This document shows positions 20,737 to 29,930 of a stretch of DNA of 64,000 bases, one piece after another. Both the position numbers and the translations under genes were made by a program. Within the stretch, counting starts at the first letter, position 1. Each line of letters begins with the position of its first letter. This stretch comes from Aphanizomenon flos-aquae FACHB-1287 (GTDB lineage: Bacteria > Cyanobacteriota > Cyanobacteriia > Cyanobacteriales > Nostocaceae), in the NCBI RefSeq assembly GCF_014698755.1, contig NZ_JACJTO010000016.1, forward strand, positions 21,729 to 85,728, given 5' to 3'. Under the pieces are notes generated by a model. That model worked only from the letters and a program-made list of their open reading frames with translations, had not been told where the DNA came from and made no database searches.

Positions 20737-22431
20737 CTATTTCTGTTTTGCTCCGGCTTTTGCAGATTTTGCAGCTTTTTTTGCAGCTTTTGCAGCTTCT
20801 AATGCTGCTAATTCCGCCAGTTCTTTCTCCTCAGCTTTCTTATCAAGATAGTAGTGATAATCTCCTAAGTAAACATGAAAATCACCATCACGAATTTCTA
20901 CAATTTTGTTAGCTACTTGGGAGATAAAATAACGGTCGTGAGACACTACAATAGCCGTACCTTCATAGTTTTGTAAAGCCTCTTCCATCATTTCCTTAGC
21001 CGGAATATCTAAGTGATTGGTAGGCTCATCTAAAATGATTAAATTGGCTGGACGTAACAGCATTTTTGCCAATGCTAACCGAGCTTTTTCACCTCCACTC
21101 AATGCTCCAACTTTCTTAAATACAGTATCACCAGTAAATAAGAATCTTCCTAACAATGTGCGGACTTCTTCATTAGTCCAACTCGGAACCTCGTCATGGA
21201 TAGTTTGCATGACGGTTTTATTTAAATCCAAGGCTTCCGCTTGGTTTTGTTCAAAGTAACCAGGAATCACATTGTGATCACCCAATTTAACAATCCCTTC
21301 CGTAGGTGGTTCAACACCCATCATAATTTTTAACAGCGTGGATTTACCCGCACCGTTAGGACCCAGGAATGCAATTCTGTCTCCTCTTTCGACTAAAAGA
21401 TTTGCCGATAAAAACAGAATTTTATCCCCATAAATATGGGTTAAATCCTTAATTTCTACCACTTCTCTACCGCTACGAGTGGCATCAGGAAAACGGAAAT
21501 GTAGGGTTCTGACTCCACCTACGGGAGCTTCGATCCGTTCAATTTTATCTAGTTGCTTTTCTCTACTTTTTGCCTGGGTACTGCGGGTAGCACTAGCGCG
21601 GAATTTATCAACAAATGCTTGTTGTTTTTCCAATTCTTTTTGTTGACGTTCGTAAGCGTTAAGTTGTGCTGACTGATTTTCCGCCTTTTGTTGGAGGTAT
21701 GATGAGTAATTACCCAGGTAAGAACTGGAAACACCCCTTTCAGTTTCCACGATTTGGTTACATAGACGATCTAAAAATTCCCGGTCATGGGAAACTATCA
21801 CCATGGGAGTAATTAAACCCCGGAGATAATTTTCTAACCACTCAATGGTTTCTAGATCTAAGTGGTTTGTCGGTTCGTCCAGTAGTAATAGGTCGGGTTT
21901 TTGTAGGAGAATTTTCCCTAAACTCATTCGCATTTGCCAACCACCGGAGAAAGCACTAACTAAGCGATCGCTATCTTCCAATTGAAATCCCATCTCTGGT
22001 AAAATCTTACCAATGCGTGAGTCTAAGTTATATCCATCCAAGGCCTCAAATTGACGCTGTAACCGATCTAACTTATGAATTAACTCATCTAACTCTTCGG
22101 GATTAGCAGTTTCCATCTCATGGGGAATGTGAGATAAAGCCATCTGCACTTCGTTAGCTTCTTTAAATACAGTCCAAAATTCTTCCCTGACTGTCCGGGT
22201 GGGGTCAACCTCAAATTCTTGGTTAAGATAAGCTATATGTAGGCTGGAGGGGCGAATAATTTCCCCAGCAGTCGGTCCAATCTCCCCAGAGATAATTTTC
22301 AGTTGGGTGGATTTTCCCGCACCATTAACACCAACCAAACCAATCCGATCTCCTGGTTTGACTTCCCAGTTGATATCTTTAAGAACTTCGCCCGTAGGAT
22401 AAATTTTACTGATATGTTCTAATCGCAGCAT
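20737..22431 (-). CDS. ABC-F family ATP-binding protein
   Basis: Soluble ABC protein with two nucleotide-binding domains and no membrane segments (564 aa), the ABC-F group that acts on ribosomes. Domain 1 has GVNGAGKST, SGGWQMR and LLLLDEPTNHLD. The inter-domain linker is rich in Gln, Glu and Lys. Domain 2 has GPNGAGKST, SGGEKARLALAKML and LIILDEPTNHLD. The C-terminus is an Ala/Lys-rich tail. The ATG at 22431 gives the family start (MLRLEHISKIYP); the upstream extension to 22488 looks non-coding. Whether it is of the Uup, YbiT or YheS type cannot be decided by eye. Confidence 0.94.
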   Translation of the reverse strand: MLRLEHISKIYPTGEVLKDINWEVKPGDRIGLVGVNGAGKSTQLKIISGEIGPTAGEIIRPSSLHIAYLNQEFEVDPTRTVREEFWTVFKEANEVQMALSHIPHEMETANPEELDELIHKLDRLQRQFEALDGYNLDSRIGKILPEMGFQLEDSDRLVSAFSGGWQMRMSLGKILLQKPDLLLLDEPTNHLDLETIEWLENYLRGLITPMVIVSHDREFLDRLCNQIVETERGVSSSYLGNYSSYLQQKAENQSAQLNAYERQQKELEKQQAFVDKFRASATRSTQAKSREKQLDKIERIEAPVGGVRTLHFRFPDATRSGREVVEIKDLTHIYGDKILFLSANLLVERGDRIAFLGPNGAGKSTLLKIMMGVEPPTEGIVKLGDHNVIPGYFEQNQAEALDLNKTVMQTIHDEVPSWTNEEVRTLLGRFLFTGDTVFKKVGALSGGEKARLALAKMLLRPANLIILDEPTNHLDIPAKEMMEEALQNYEGTAIVVSHDRYFISQVANKIVEIRDGDFHVYLGDYHYYLDKKAEEKELAELAALEAAKAAKKAAKSAKAGAKQK

Positions 22432-22636
22432 GAAATGTCTCGTGGGTAGGGAAAAGGGCAAAGCTAACGCCGTACATAATCTTAACAAAATTTAACCCCT
22501 TATGTACAATTTTTTGACTATGAACATAAATTCTTTACCTATCACGTTTTTATCTTTTCGCTCCCTGATTTTAATGCTTGCAGAGTGACAATATCTCTAA
22601 TTGCCAATGTATGTATAAATTAAATATTATATTAGC

Positions 22637-23506
22637 TCATTGAACTATTCTCATACTTATATCTAACCATTTAGACTGAGTAATGGGCGCACTAGTAGAA
22701 ATATAATCAACACCAGTTTTTGCTACAGCGCGAATAGTTTCTAAGGTTATATTTCCTGAAGCCTCAATTTTCACCCGACTATCTTCTTGACGAATTAACG
22801 ACACAGCTTGACTCATCGTTTCTAAAGACATATTATCCAACATAATAATATCCGCTTTATAATTCAAGGCTTCCTGGACTTGTTCCAAACTTTCCGTTTC
22901 CACCTCAATTGTTAGGGGATAGGGAATATGAGAACGAACGCGGGTAATGGCCTCCCTAATTCCTCCCGCAGCCAGAATATGATTATCCTTAATCATCACC
23001 GCATCATCCAAACCCATACGGTGATTAATAGCACCACCCAATGCAGTCGCGTATTTTTCCAAAATTCTCAACCCAGGTGTAGTTTTGCGCGTATCAACTA
23101 ATTGAGTGGGTAAATCAGCTATTTTCTCCACATATAAACTAGTTAAACTGGCAATTCCACTTAATCGCATTGTTAAATTTAACGCCACCCTTTCCCCCAT
23201 TAACAGCGCGTCCAGAGAACCATTAATTTCTGCTATTACCTGTCCTGGCTTACATAGTGTACCCTCCTCTGTAACATTTATCAAATTGACTTGATTATTT
23301 AAAAGCTGAAACACCCTAGCAGCAACCGGTAAACCAGCGATTATTCCTGGTGCTTTAGCGATCCATTTAGCTTGTCCTTTGGTCGAATTTTGAGATAATA
23401 GAGATTGAGTAGTACGATCACCCCTGCCAATATCCTCCAGCAACCAACTCTGTAACAATTGATCCAAAACTAAAAACGGTGGTAGTACAGCCACTGAACT
23501 CTTCAT
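22637..23506 (-). CDS. nadC: Nicotinate-nucleotide pyrophosphorylase (carboxylating)
   Basis: Quinolinate phosphoribosyltransferase of NAD synthesis (289 aa). The signature RKTTPGLRILEKYA binds the substrate, DDAVMIKDNH and EVETESLEQVQEAL follow, and the chain ends with GVDYISTSAPITQSKWLDISM. Length and start are normal. It borders the accessory island at 23.5-26.8 kb. Confidence 0.96.
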   Translation of the reverse strand: MKSSVAVLPPFLVLDQLLQSWLLEDIGRGDRTTQSLLSQNSTKGQAKWIAKAPGIIAGLPVAARVFQLLNNQVNLINVTEEGTLCKPGQVIAEINGSLDALLMGERVALNLTMRLSGIASLTSLYVEKIADLPTQLVDTRKTTPGLRILEKYATALGGAINHRMGLDDAVMIKDNHILAAGGIREAITRVRSHIPYPLTIEVETESLEQVQEALNYKADIIMLDNMSLETMSQAVSLIRQEDSRVKIEASGNITLETIRAVAKTGVDYISTSAPITQSKWLDISMRIVQ

Positions 23507-23620
23507 ATTAGCCTTAATTTTTATATCTACTTAAGAGTATCAAAAATTTGCAAATAAATAAAGTATTAGCCCGGATTTGGGAATGCAAAATCTAGTACGA
23601 AGTAACTATTTTACGTCTGG

Positions 23621-23803
23621 CTAAAAAACAGTCGGGTGTAAAAAGTGGGAAGTAGTTTTGAATAAACTTTCTAATTCGTCAGCAGCAATAAGGGCGACGT
23701 TTTCACCGTCAGGTTGGATAATAATTATTACTTCTCTATCTACTTGAGCGCAGATTTCAGCTAGGTTATCACGAGCATTTGTTAAGTTTGTTTGGTTGAA
23801 CAT
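23621..23803 (-). pseudogene. Decaying copy of a Phd/YefM-type antitoxin
   Basis: A 60-residue open frame nearly identical to the first part of the antitoxin at 24735-24977 (NQTNLTNARDNLAEICAQV...DREV, then GENVALIAADELESL). It lacks two residues in the middle and loses similarity after ...KTTSH, ending about 18 residues early. The flanking 100 bp (23804-23930) are also a copy of 24978-25104, so this is half of a segmental duplication. No toxin gene is attached. The start at 23803 is supported by GAGG seven to ten bases upstream. Confidence 0.65.
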
Positions 23804-23929
23804 GGTGGGATTTTTCCTCATGCTGTAGCTGATATTTTTTAATATTATCAGTTAGCTTTCTAAACCGTCTGGGAGATTAATTCCCAGTCTCATAGCCGAA
23901 GTCCATTAAAACGGACTCAATGATTATAC

Positions 23930-24061
23930 TTTAGGGACCTCCAAATAAAAAAACACTCAACCACCTAACGCAGAAAATCTCTCAAACTCTCATTCCTCTG
24001 TGTCCTCCGTGCCTCTGTGGTTCGTTTATTTGAGTAATTTATTTTTTGGAAGTCCCTTAAA
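23930..24061. mobile_element. MITE-like element, about 130 bp
   Basis: Imperfect terminal inverted repeats: the left end reads TTTAGGGACCTCCAAAT, and the right end, reverse-complemented, reads TTTAAGGGACTTCCAAA. The interior has no gene and contains the common cyanobacterial dispersed stretch CCTCTGTGGTTCG, also present near 16893-16909. It sits between the antitoxin duplication and a decayed gene and supplies that gene's present stop codon. The target duplication may be ACT. Confidence 0.6.
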
Positions 24062-24329
24062 CTGTCTGTTTAGTATTATATTCAACACTTCCCCAACTTT
24101 CAGGAAGAGGGTTAACCCAGGAAATAGGAACAGAAGCAACATCCAGCGTTTCACCGTCTTCAAAAACTTCTAAAATATATCCTGGTTCTGGCTGGCTTGT
24201 AGTAGGATTGAGATGATATAAGAAAACGCCCTTATTTCGAGTTTTTACCGGGCTGTTAGGAACATCTTATTTTAGTTCTACCCATTGGAATAAGATGGCT
24301 GTTGTTATGATTAGTTTTATTTTCGTTGA
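24057..24329 (-). pseudogene. Remnant of a conserved small gene with internal stop
   Basis: Minus-strand frame without a usable start codon, interrupted by TAA at 24267-24269. After that stop it reads DVPNSPVKTRNKGVFLYHLN, continuing through EPGYILEVFEDGETLDVAS and PISWVNPLPESWGSVEYNTK, which looks like real protein sequence. The preceding 20 codons (FQWVELK then stop) stay in the same frame, so a single point change may have broken it. Its terminal TAA lies in the terminal repeat of the MITE, so the original C-terminus may also be lost. Family not recognised. Confidence 0.5.
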
Positions 24330-24336
24330 CTATCAG

Positions 24337-24714
24337 TTAAGCATAGACAGTAGGTAAAGAGTCTAATTCATTCATATCACTGACAACTTTACGTAAAGTT
24401 TCACTGAAATAGAAAACTTCATAATTAGGTGCAAGTTCTTTTTGTAGTTGCTTCCACAAACTAATACCTTCTGCTTCAAAAGCGGCTTTAGCCTCTAAAC
24501 TAGGAAAACCTGATGAATTAGGATCTTCCCAGTTTAATTTCGCATCATAAATATCTGCCCATTTTTCCAAACGGCTAATAGTTTCTTGACTCAGTGGTAA
24601 TGTTTCTGGGTCAATATCTCCAGCTTTATCAGAATTTACCCACCATAACGGGTAACATTCATAATCAGCCATGAGTTTGATTTTTTCTATTTTAAGCTGT
24701 TTGTCGTTTTTCAT
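24337..24714 (-). CDS. Conserved hypothetical protein following a Phd-type antitoxin
   Basis: 125 aa soluble protein: MKNDKQLKIEKIKLMADYEC, then YPLWW and a conserved-looking LPLSQETISRLEKWADIYDAKLNWEDPNSSG region. No known toxin fold is recognisable. The ATG at 24714 has GGGGAAG eight bases upstream; an alternative ATG at 24738 would overlap the antitoxin stop. The tight spacing to the antitoxin gene suggests one transcript, so a toxin role is possible but not shown. Confidence 0.6.
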   Translation of the reverse strand: MKNDKQLKIEKIKLMADYECYPLWWVNSDKAGDIDPETLPLSQETISRLEKWADIYDAKLNWEDPNSSGFPSLEAKAAFEAEGISLWKQLQKELAPNYEVFYFSETLRKVVSDMNELDSLPTVYA

Positions 24715-24734
24715 GTTTAATACTTCCCCAAGTT

Positions 24735-24977
24735 TCAATAATGAAATCTAGCTTGGAGAAAATCAATCCTGTCATCACTAATTAGATAAACTGCATTTTT
24801 AGGCGATCGCAGTAAATGAGTTGTTTCTAATAAACTTGCTAATTCGTCAGCAGCAATAAGGGCGACATTTTCACCGTTAGGTTGGGTAATAATCATTACT
24901 TCTCTATCTGCAACTACTTGAGCGCAGATGTCAGCTAGGTTATTACGAGCATCTGTTAAGTTTGTTTGGTTGGACAT
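24735..24977 (-). CDS. Phd/YefM-type antitoxin
   Basis: 80 aa. The N-terminal half follows the Phd/YefM pattern (LTDARNNLADICAQVVADREVMIITQPNGENVALIAADELASLLET), the DNA-binding and autoregulatory domain. The C-terminal part would bind a toxin. The start at 24977 is supported by GAGG seven to ten bases upstream; an in-frame ATG at 24995 is less likely. No RelE/YoeB/Doc-type toxin is adjacent; the next gene is the 125-aa hypothetical protein. CTGATATTTTTTAATATTATCAG, an inverted repeat just upstream (about 25003-25025), could be its operator. Confidence 0.75.
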   Translation of the reverse strand: MSNQTNLTDARNNLADICAQVVADREVMIITQPNGENVALIAADELASLLETTHLLRSPKNAVYLISDDRIDFLQARFHY

Positions 24978-25042
24978 GGTGGGATTTTTCCTCATGCTGT
25001 AGCTGATATTTTTTAATATTATCAGTTAGCTTTCTAAACCGT

Positions 25043-25090
25043 CTGGGAATTAATTCCCAGTCTAATAGTCGAAGTCCGTTAAAACGGACT
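25043..25090. repeat. Two adjacent palindromes between the antitoxin and the DUF5677-like gene
   Basis: Perfect 18-bp palindrome CTGGGAATTAATTCCCAG at 25043-25060, and hairpin AGTCCGTT (25073-25080) / AACGGACT (25083-25090). Both are repeated with a few changes at 23871-23919 in the duplicated segment. They follow the stop of the minus-strand gene ending at 25097, so they may act as a terminator, or they may be a dispersed repeat. Confidence 0.6.
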
Positions 25091-25096
25091 CAATGA

Positions 25097-26059
25097 TTAG
25101 TTTATAATATCACATCTCAACCATTCAATAAATTCACCTAACCCTTCAAAAATCTCAGGGTTATTTGTTTTTACTTGTAGCTCTTCTTCTAAATCTGGAA
25201 AATCATCTAATATGTCATTATTGGCAATATTCAAATAAAATATAATAGGGAGGACAATTTTTTTTAACTCATCTATGGAAATAAGATGCGAATGTTGAGA
25301 AATAGAATATGGACTTACATGAACAAAATTAGATAAATACTTATATAAAAACTTGTATCTGTGTTTAATCTTTTCTTCTTCATGTTCATATCCAGGAATA
25401 ATCTTGACTAATCTGTTGGAAAGTACCTTATAATGGCTTATAAAGCACCCAGCGACATCCATAACAGCTTTATCAAATTTATCTTCTTCAGAAAATAAAT
25501 TTTTACACGTATCATCTTTCTCAAAAAGTTGTTTGTATTTTTGATGTTCTTCCTTCTCTAATTCAAGTAGTTGATAATATTGATTTATTTTAATTTTATT
25601 TTTCACTTCATCTAATTGCTCTTTTAGTTCTTGTTTTTCTATTTCTTCTAACTCCCTTGCTTTTAATAGTTGAATCATTTTTTGCCTTTCAAGAGTATCA
25701 TATAACTCCAGTATTAGTAACCTAAATTCCAATTCGTATGCAAGCAAAGTATCAGATGTTAAATAATAAAATGTTTTGTAACATTCTAGGATACTTCTTG
25801 TGAGAATTGCTGCTGATGAGAAATCTATAAAATTTGGATTTTCTGTATCTTGATTTAAGATTTTAAAAATAGTTGTGCTAGTAGACTTCATTTTGAACAG
25901 AATATGATGCCTTATTTTATTTTTTTCATTTAATTCCTCATAATTTGCGTCTAAGAAATTAAAAACTTTATTCGTAAGACAGAGAGATGATTGGAAAATA
26001 TCTAATAGTTCTGAGTAATTCATAAGTGTTGTTTTAAAGATCAAATAAATAGTATCCAT
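25097..26059 (-). CDS. Hypothetical protein, DUF5677-like
   Basis: 320 aa soluble, largely helical protein. AAILTRSILECYKTFYYL and YLSNFVHVSPYSISQHSHL resemble the conserved helices of DUF5677-type proteins, but this is by eye and uncertain. A charged coiled-coil-like segment lies at about 115-175 (AYELEFRLLILELYDTLERQ onward). The start is unclear: ATG at 26059 or ATG at 26023 (MNYSELLDIFQ), neither with a good Shine-Dalgarno. A 10-bp perfect inverted repeat overlaps the first of these. A/T-rich, typical of accessory genes. Confidence 0.6.
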   Translation of the reverse strand: MDTIYLIFKTTLMNYSELLDIFQSSLCLTNKVFNFLDANYEELNEKNKIRHHILFKMKSTSTTIFKILNQDTENPNFIDFSSAAILTRSILECYKTFYYLTSDTLLAYELEFRLLILELYDTLERQKMIQLLKARELEEIEKQELKEQLDEVKNKIKINQYYQLLELEKEEHQKYKQLFEKDDTCKNLFSEEDKFDKAVMDVAGCFISHYKVLSNRLVKIIPGYEHEEEKIKHRYKFLYKYLSNFVHVSPYSISQHSHLISIDELKKIVLPIIFYLNIANNDILDDFPDLEEELQVKTNNPEIFEGLGEFIEWLRCDIIN

Positions 26060-26073
26060 TTTCAATGGATACT
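26051..26073. promoter_or_regulatory. Perfect inverted repeat at the start of the DUF5677-like gene
   Basis: AGTATCCATT (26051-26060), three bases, AATGGATACT (26064-26073). It overlaps the ATG at 26059, or lies 28 bases upstream of the alternative ATG at 26023. It could be a repressor operator or an mRNA hairpin hiding the start. Confidence 0.4.
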
Positions 26074-26271
26074 TGTACGAAAGTATTTAAAGCTATCTTA
26101 GCACAAGTGTTGAATCCTGCAATAAAACTTTACAATCTTTGCGTTTTACCCAGGTAAAATCCATTGTCTATTGAGAATAGAGTCATTAATTGATCAAATT
26201 TGGTATCACCAATACCAATGCACAACTTGGACACAATCCTCAAAATCTTAACATTCAACACTTCTGCTATC

Positions 26272-26607
26272 TTAGCAATCTATAGCATCCCTAAGTTTGC
26301 GCTTCAAATCGCTAGAAATAGGTAAATCGTCAATTTCTTTACACAATTTTGCTACTGGCTCTTTTTTCTTTCGCTCTAGATATATTCCTGTTAAAAGACC
26401 ATCAATACCATATTTACCTAGAGCATCTGCTACTAATCCAGCAACTCCAAGAGCCGCAATACCACCTATCATTCCAAATGGTCCGCCCAAAGCTGCTAAG
26501 GCAGTAGTTATAGCAGCACCTCCAGCTAAACCAGTAGCGGCCATTGTTACTACAAGCAATACACCAGGGAAACCTAAAGCCGCAACCTTTCTGACTACTT
26601 CATCCAT
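26272..26607 (-). CDS. Small glycine/alanine-rich membrane protein
   Basis: 111 aa. Residues 5-70 are hydrophobic and dense in Gly/Ala (FPGVLLVVTMAATGLAGGAA, then ALAALGGPFGMIGGIAALGV), suggesting two or three membrane-spanning glycine-zipper helices. A charged cytosolic tail follows (YLERKKKEPVAKLCKEIDDL). I have seen similar short proteins in many cyanobacterial genomes without an assigned function. It is in the accessory island, 212 bp upstream of the DUF5677-like gene on the same strand. A membrane-acting effector role is speculation. Confidence 0.65.
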   Translation of the reverse strand: MDEVVRKVAALGFPGVLLVVTMAATGLAGGAAITTALAALGGPFGMIGGIAALGVAGLVADALGKYGIDGLLTGIYLERKKKEPVAKLCKEIDDLPISSDLKRKLRDAIDC

Positions 26608-26836
26608 ATAGTTATTGAATTAACTTAACTGAGTCTAATTTGATACAAAAAATGAGTATAAGAGTATTCCAACTAAAAAAATGCCCAATTGTCATTGCGT
26701 GGGTGTTCTCTTCCCGTAGGATAGTGACAGGTTTTGGATCATTTATTGCTTGAAACACTCTAACTATAAACACTGTTATAAAAAAAAGCAAGTAGCGAAG
26801 GTTAAAATATTCGCCCTCACTACTCACTCTTCTTAC

Positions 26837-28363
26837 CTATGCCCCTACAGACTCCTTAGCTGCATACAATACCTCAGCCGATATATCTTTAAACCCACGT
26901 TCACGGGCAAACTTTTCAGTATTTCGCTTCACTTTTCCGCGTACAAAACCAGGAATTTTATTCAATTCTGCTTGGCCATCTTTTGTCCAATTCAAACCAG
27001 ATTCCGCGGAAATTCCTTTGGTAATTACTTCCTTGGTATCGTGTCCACCAAAGATTTCTAATAAGTGATCTTCCATTCCCAAAGTAAAGGAATTGTAGAT
27101 TAAATCTGTGATTTGATTTGTACCTTCATAACCCATAAATGGTTTGTAACCAATGGGGAAATTCTGCACGTGAATAGGTGCTGCAATGACACCGCAGGGA
27201 ATATCCAAACGTTTACCAACGTGACGTTCCATCTGCGTACCAAATATAGCAGAAGGTTCAACGCGAGCGATCGCATCCCCAATTTCACCATGATCATCTG
27301 TAATTAATACTTCATCGCAATATTCGCTCACCTGTTCCCTAAACCAGTCAGCATCATATTTGCAATAAGTCCCAGCCCACACCACATGAATCCCCATTTC
27401 CCGCGCCAGAATCTTTGTTAAAGCCGCAGCATGAGTATTATCACCAAAAACCACCGCTTTCTTCCCAGTCAAGTTCTGACAGTCAATAGAACGGGAAAAC
27501 CAAGCCGCTTGGGATACGTGCAGAGTTTGTTCATTAATGAAGTCTTCGTAATTAACATCACTACCTTGAGCGTTAATTACCTGCTGAATTTTACGGATAC
27601 ATCTAGCAGTTTCCACAACACCCATGGGCGTAATATCTACGTAAGGAGTGCCAAATTGTTCTTCTAAATACTTAGCTGTAGTTAACCCCAGTTCCCGATA
27701 AGGAATTAAGTTAAACCAAGCTTGAGGCATAGTTTTTAACTCGTGAACAGACGCACCTTCAGGAATAACAATATTGACCTCAATTCCCAAATCAGTCATT
27801 AACCGCTTCAATTCCGTGACATCGTGGTTATTATGGAAACCAAGAGTAGAAACGCCGATAATATTAACCGAGGGTTTAGCGGTTTTCTGTGTTGGTAATT
27901 CCCCCCGCTTCCGGGCTTTCTCAATGTAATATTGGACAATTTGTTGTAAAGTTCGGTCTGCGGCTTGTAGTTCATTGTAGCGGTAATGGTTGACATCCGC
28001 CAGCATTACGTCCCCTTTTGCTTCTAATTGGGCCCGTTCCACAAAGTTGTGTAGGTCTTCTTGCAAAATGCTGGAAGTGCAGGTAGGAGTTAAGACAATT
28101 AAATCGGGGTGTTCTTCCGCGTCTTTACGGGTGATGTTGTCTACCACCTTTTCTTGAGAACCACGGGCTAAAACGTTTCTATCAACGACGCTGGTTGTGA
28201 CTGGGGTAAAATCCCTCTCCCGCGATAGCATGGAACGCATGACGTTAAAGTAGTCATCACCTAGGGGCGCGTGCATGATTGCATGAACGTTTTTAAAAGA
28301 AGTAGCAATTCGTAAAGTGCCAATATGGGCTGGTCCTGCATACATCCAGTAAGCTAATTTCAT
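26837..28363 (-). CDS. chlB: Light-independent protochlorophyllide reductase subunit B
   Basis: ChlB, the nitrogenase-like catalytic subunit that works with ChlN and ChlL to reduce protochlorophyllide in the dark (508 aa, normal). D36 (APLGDDYF) is the unusual aspartate ligand of the [4Fe-4S] cluster shared with ChlN; the cysteines lie in VLTPTCTSS and later blocks. The C-terminal 50 residues form the PCP_red domain ([20 protein letters not shown] onward). The ATG is preceded by AGGGAGAA. chlL and chlN are not in the window, the usual arrangement for chlB in cyanobacteria. Confidence 0.97.
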   Translation of the reverse strand: MKLAYWMYAGPAHIGTLRIATSFKNVHAIMHAPLGDDYFNVMRSMLSRERDFTPVTTSVVDRNVLARGSQEKVVDNITRKDAEEHPDLIVLTPTCTSSILQEDLHNFVERAQLEAKGDVMLADVNHYRYNELQAADRTLQQIVQYYIEKARKRGELPTQKTAKPSVNIIGVSTLGFHNNHDVTELKRLMTDLGIEVNIVIPEGASVHELKTMPQAWFNLIPYRELGLTTAKYLEEQFGTPYVDITPMGVVETARCIRKIQQVINAQGSDVNYEDFINEQTLHVSQAAWFSRSIDCQNLTGKKAVVFGDNTHAAALTKILAREMGIHVVWAGTYCKYDADWFREQVSEYCDEVLITDDHGEIGDAIARVEPSAIFGTQMERHVGKRLDIPCGVIAAPIHVQNFPIGYKPFMGYEGTNQITDLIYNSFTLGMEDHLLEIFGGHDTKEVITKGISAESGLNWTKDGQAELNKIPGFVRGKVKRNTEKFARERGFKDISAEVLYAAKESVGA

Positions 28364-28556
28364 TCGGTCTTCTCCCTTGACAAGTTAAATAACTATAAGC
28401 GCTTGATTATTAAATCGATCCTGATTATCTCAAATCTATTGGCTATTAACAAATAAGCTTTGTTACGGGGTTGCTTGCTTGGGGAACGCTAAAACTTAGC
28501 TATTGACACTCTCAGCACCTAACACCTATAAATCTTTTACAGCACTTACTAGTGTC

Positions 28557-28625
28557 ATGAGGTACATATCTAGCGGGCAAGATGCCCGCACCACAAGAGT
28601 TTTATGATTCAACTTTGTACCTCAT
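28557..28625. mobile_element. Short palindromic dispersed repeat with terminal inverted repeats
   Basis: 69 bp with ends ATGAGGTACA and TTGTACCTCAT (inverted repeats) and an internal palindrome GCGGGCAAGATGCCCGC. Related copies lie at 43063-43128, 45451-45536 and 49640-49677, and the internal palindrome recurs at 53855 and 53967. It lies upstream of chlB and downstream of the export permease gene. Too small to encode a transposase; MITE-like. Confidence 0.6.
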
Positions 28626-28688
28626 AAAAGCGAAAACCGCTGTATATATTAACAGGAGGAAACTAGAATAAGTAATTATTAATTATTT

Positions 28689-29906
28689 TTACGCGGTTCT
28701 TAGTGCTACCATAGGATCAAGTTGAGCCGCACGACGGGCAGGAACGACACCAAAAAATAAACCAATAGCACCAGAAACACTCGCAGTTAAAAGAACTGCT
28801 GCAGGGGAGATTGTAGATTGAAAAGGGGTAAATATGCCTACTAAAACAATGCTACCACCTCCTAAAATAATGCCAATTAAACCACCAGTTACTGATAATA
28901 TCACAGCTTCAATCATAAATTGTAAGAGAATGTCTTGTTGCGTTGCACCGATAGCTTTACGAAGTCCAATTTCTTGGGTACGTTCGGTGACAGAAACTAG
29001 CATTATATTCATAATTCCAATACCACCAACAAATAAGGAAATACTAGCTATTGCTGCTAACATTATTGTCAATCCTCCGGTAATAGAATTACTGATTTCT
29101 AAGAGGTTCTTTTGGGTTTGAATTGTAAAATCATCTTCGCGGATAATTTTGTGCCGTCTACGCAGTAAATTTGTCATTTGAAACTCTGCTGCTGATATAC
29201 TATTTTCATCTTTTGCCGATACAGAAATCATAGAAATATTAATACCAAAAGGGGATGTTCTCCCAACTAAACGACTAAACATAGTATTAATGGGAATATA
29301 GACGGTATCATCATTATTACTCCCAAAGGAAGAACCTTTAGCTACAGTTAAACCAATTATTTGAAAAGTAGTATTTTGAATGCGGATTTTCTGACCAATA
29401 GGATTTTGATTATCAAATAGTTTATTGGCTAAATCTGGTCCTAATACTGCTACTCTTTTACTCCGTTTAATATCAAAATTATTAAAAAATCTGCCTTCTT
29501 TGATTTCTAAAGTACGCACGGTGGGATAATTAGGAGTTGTACCGATAACCGTGCTAGTTGTATTTATATTCCGATAGGTAATTGTAATTCGGTTATTAAT
29601 TTCTGGAGCAACTTCTTTAACTGCACGAACTTGTTTAGCTATTGCTTTAGCATCTTGTAAAACCAAAGTTCTAGGTACTCCTGTTACTCTACTGCGAGTT
29701 CCTGGACTACCGGGAATAACAAATAAAGTATTCGGTCCTAATGATTGAAATTGTTTATTTGTAAATATTTTTGCCCCTTCTCCAATCCCAATCATAGCAA
29801 TAACTGATGCATTACCAATAATAATTCCTAACATGGTCAAACTACTCCGCAACTTATTAGCTAATAAGGTGGTAGTTGCCATTTTCATGCTTTCTAAAAT
29901 GTCCAT
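28689..29906 (-). CDS. MacB/DevC-type ABC transporter permease
   Basis: 405 aa inner-membrane permease of the MacB/FtsX family. A first membrane segment (LRSSLTMLGIIIGNASVIAMIGIGEGA) is followed by a large periplasmic domain (about 60-270) and the FtsX domain with three membrane segments (MLAAIASISLFVGGIGIMNI onward). No ATPase is fused. It lies 24 bp downstream of the HlyD-family gene at 29931, forming an adaptor-permease pair; the ATPase must be encoded elsewhere. Substrate unknown. Confidence 0.93.
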   Translation of the reverse strand: MDILESMKMATTTLLANKLRSSLTMLGIIIGNASVIAMIGIGEGAKIFTNKQFQSLGPNTLFVIPGSPGTRSRVTGVPRTLVLQDAKAIAKQVRAVKEVAPEINNRITITYRNINTTSTVIGTTPNYPTVRTLEIKEGRFFNNFDIKRSKRVAVLGPDLANKLFDNQNPIGQKIRIQNTTFQIIGLTVAKGSSFGSNNDDTVYIPINTMFSRLVGRTSPFGINISMISVSAKDENSISAAEFQMTNLLRRRHKIIREDDFTIQTQKNLLEISNSITGGLTIMLAAIASISLFVGGIGIMNIMLVSVTERTQEIGLRKAIGATQQDILLQFMIEAVILSVTGGLIGIILGGGSIVLVGIFTPFQSTISPAAVLLTASVSGAIGLFFGVVPARRAAQLDPMVALRTA

Positions 29907-29930
29907 AATTTATGCTGAATATGAGTATGT

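Noticed and set aside
20737..22488. Longer ABC-F protein starting at 22488
   Set aside because: The first 19 residues have no family similarity; the conserved start is at 22431.
26612..26827. 71-codon minus-strand frame between the glycine-rich gene and chlB
   Set aside because: No conserved-looking features or ribosome site; composition like non-coding A/T-rich DNA.
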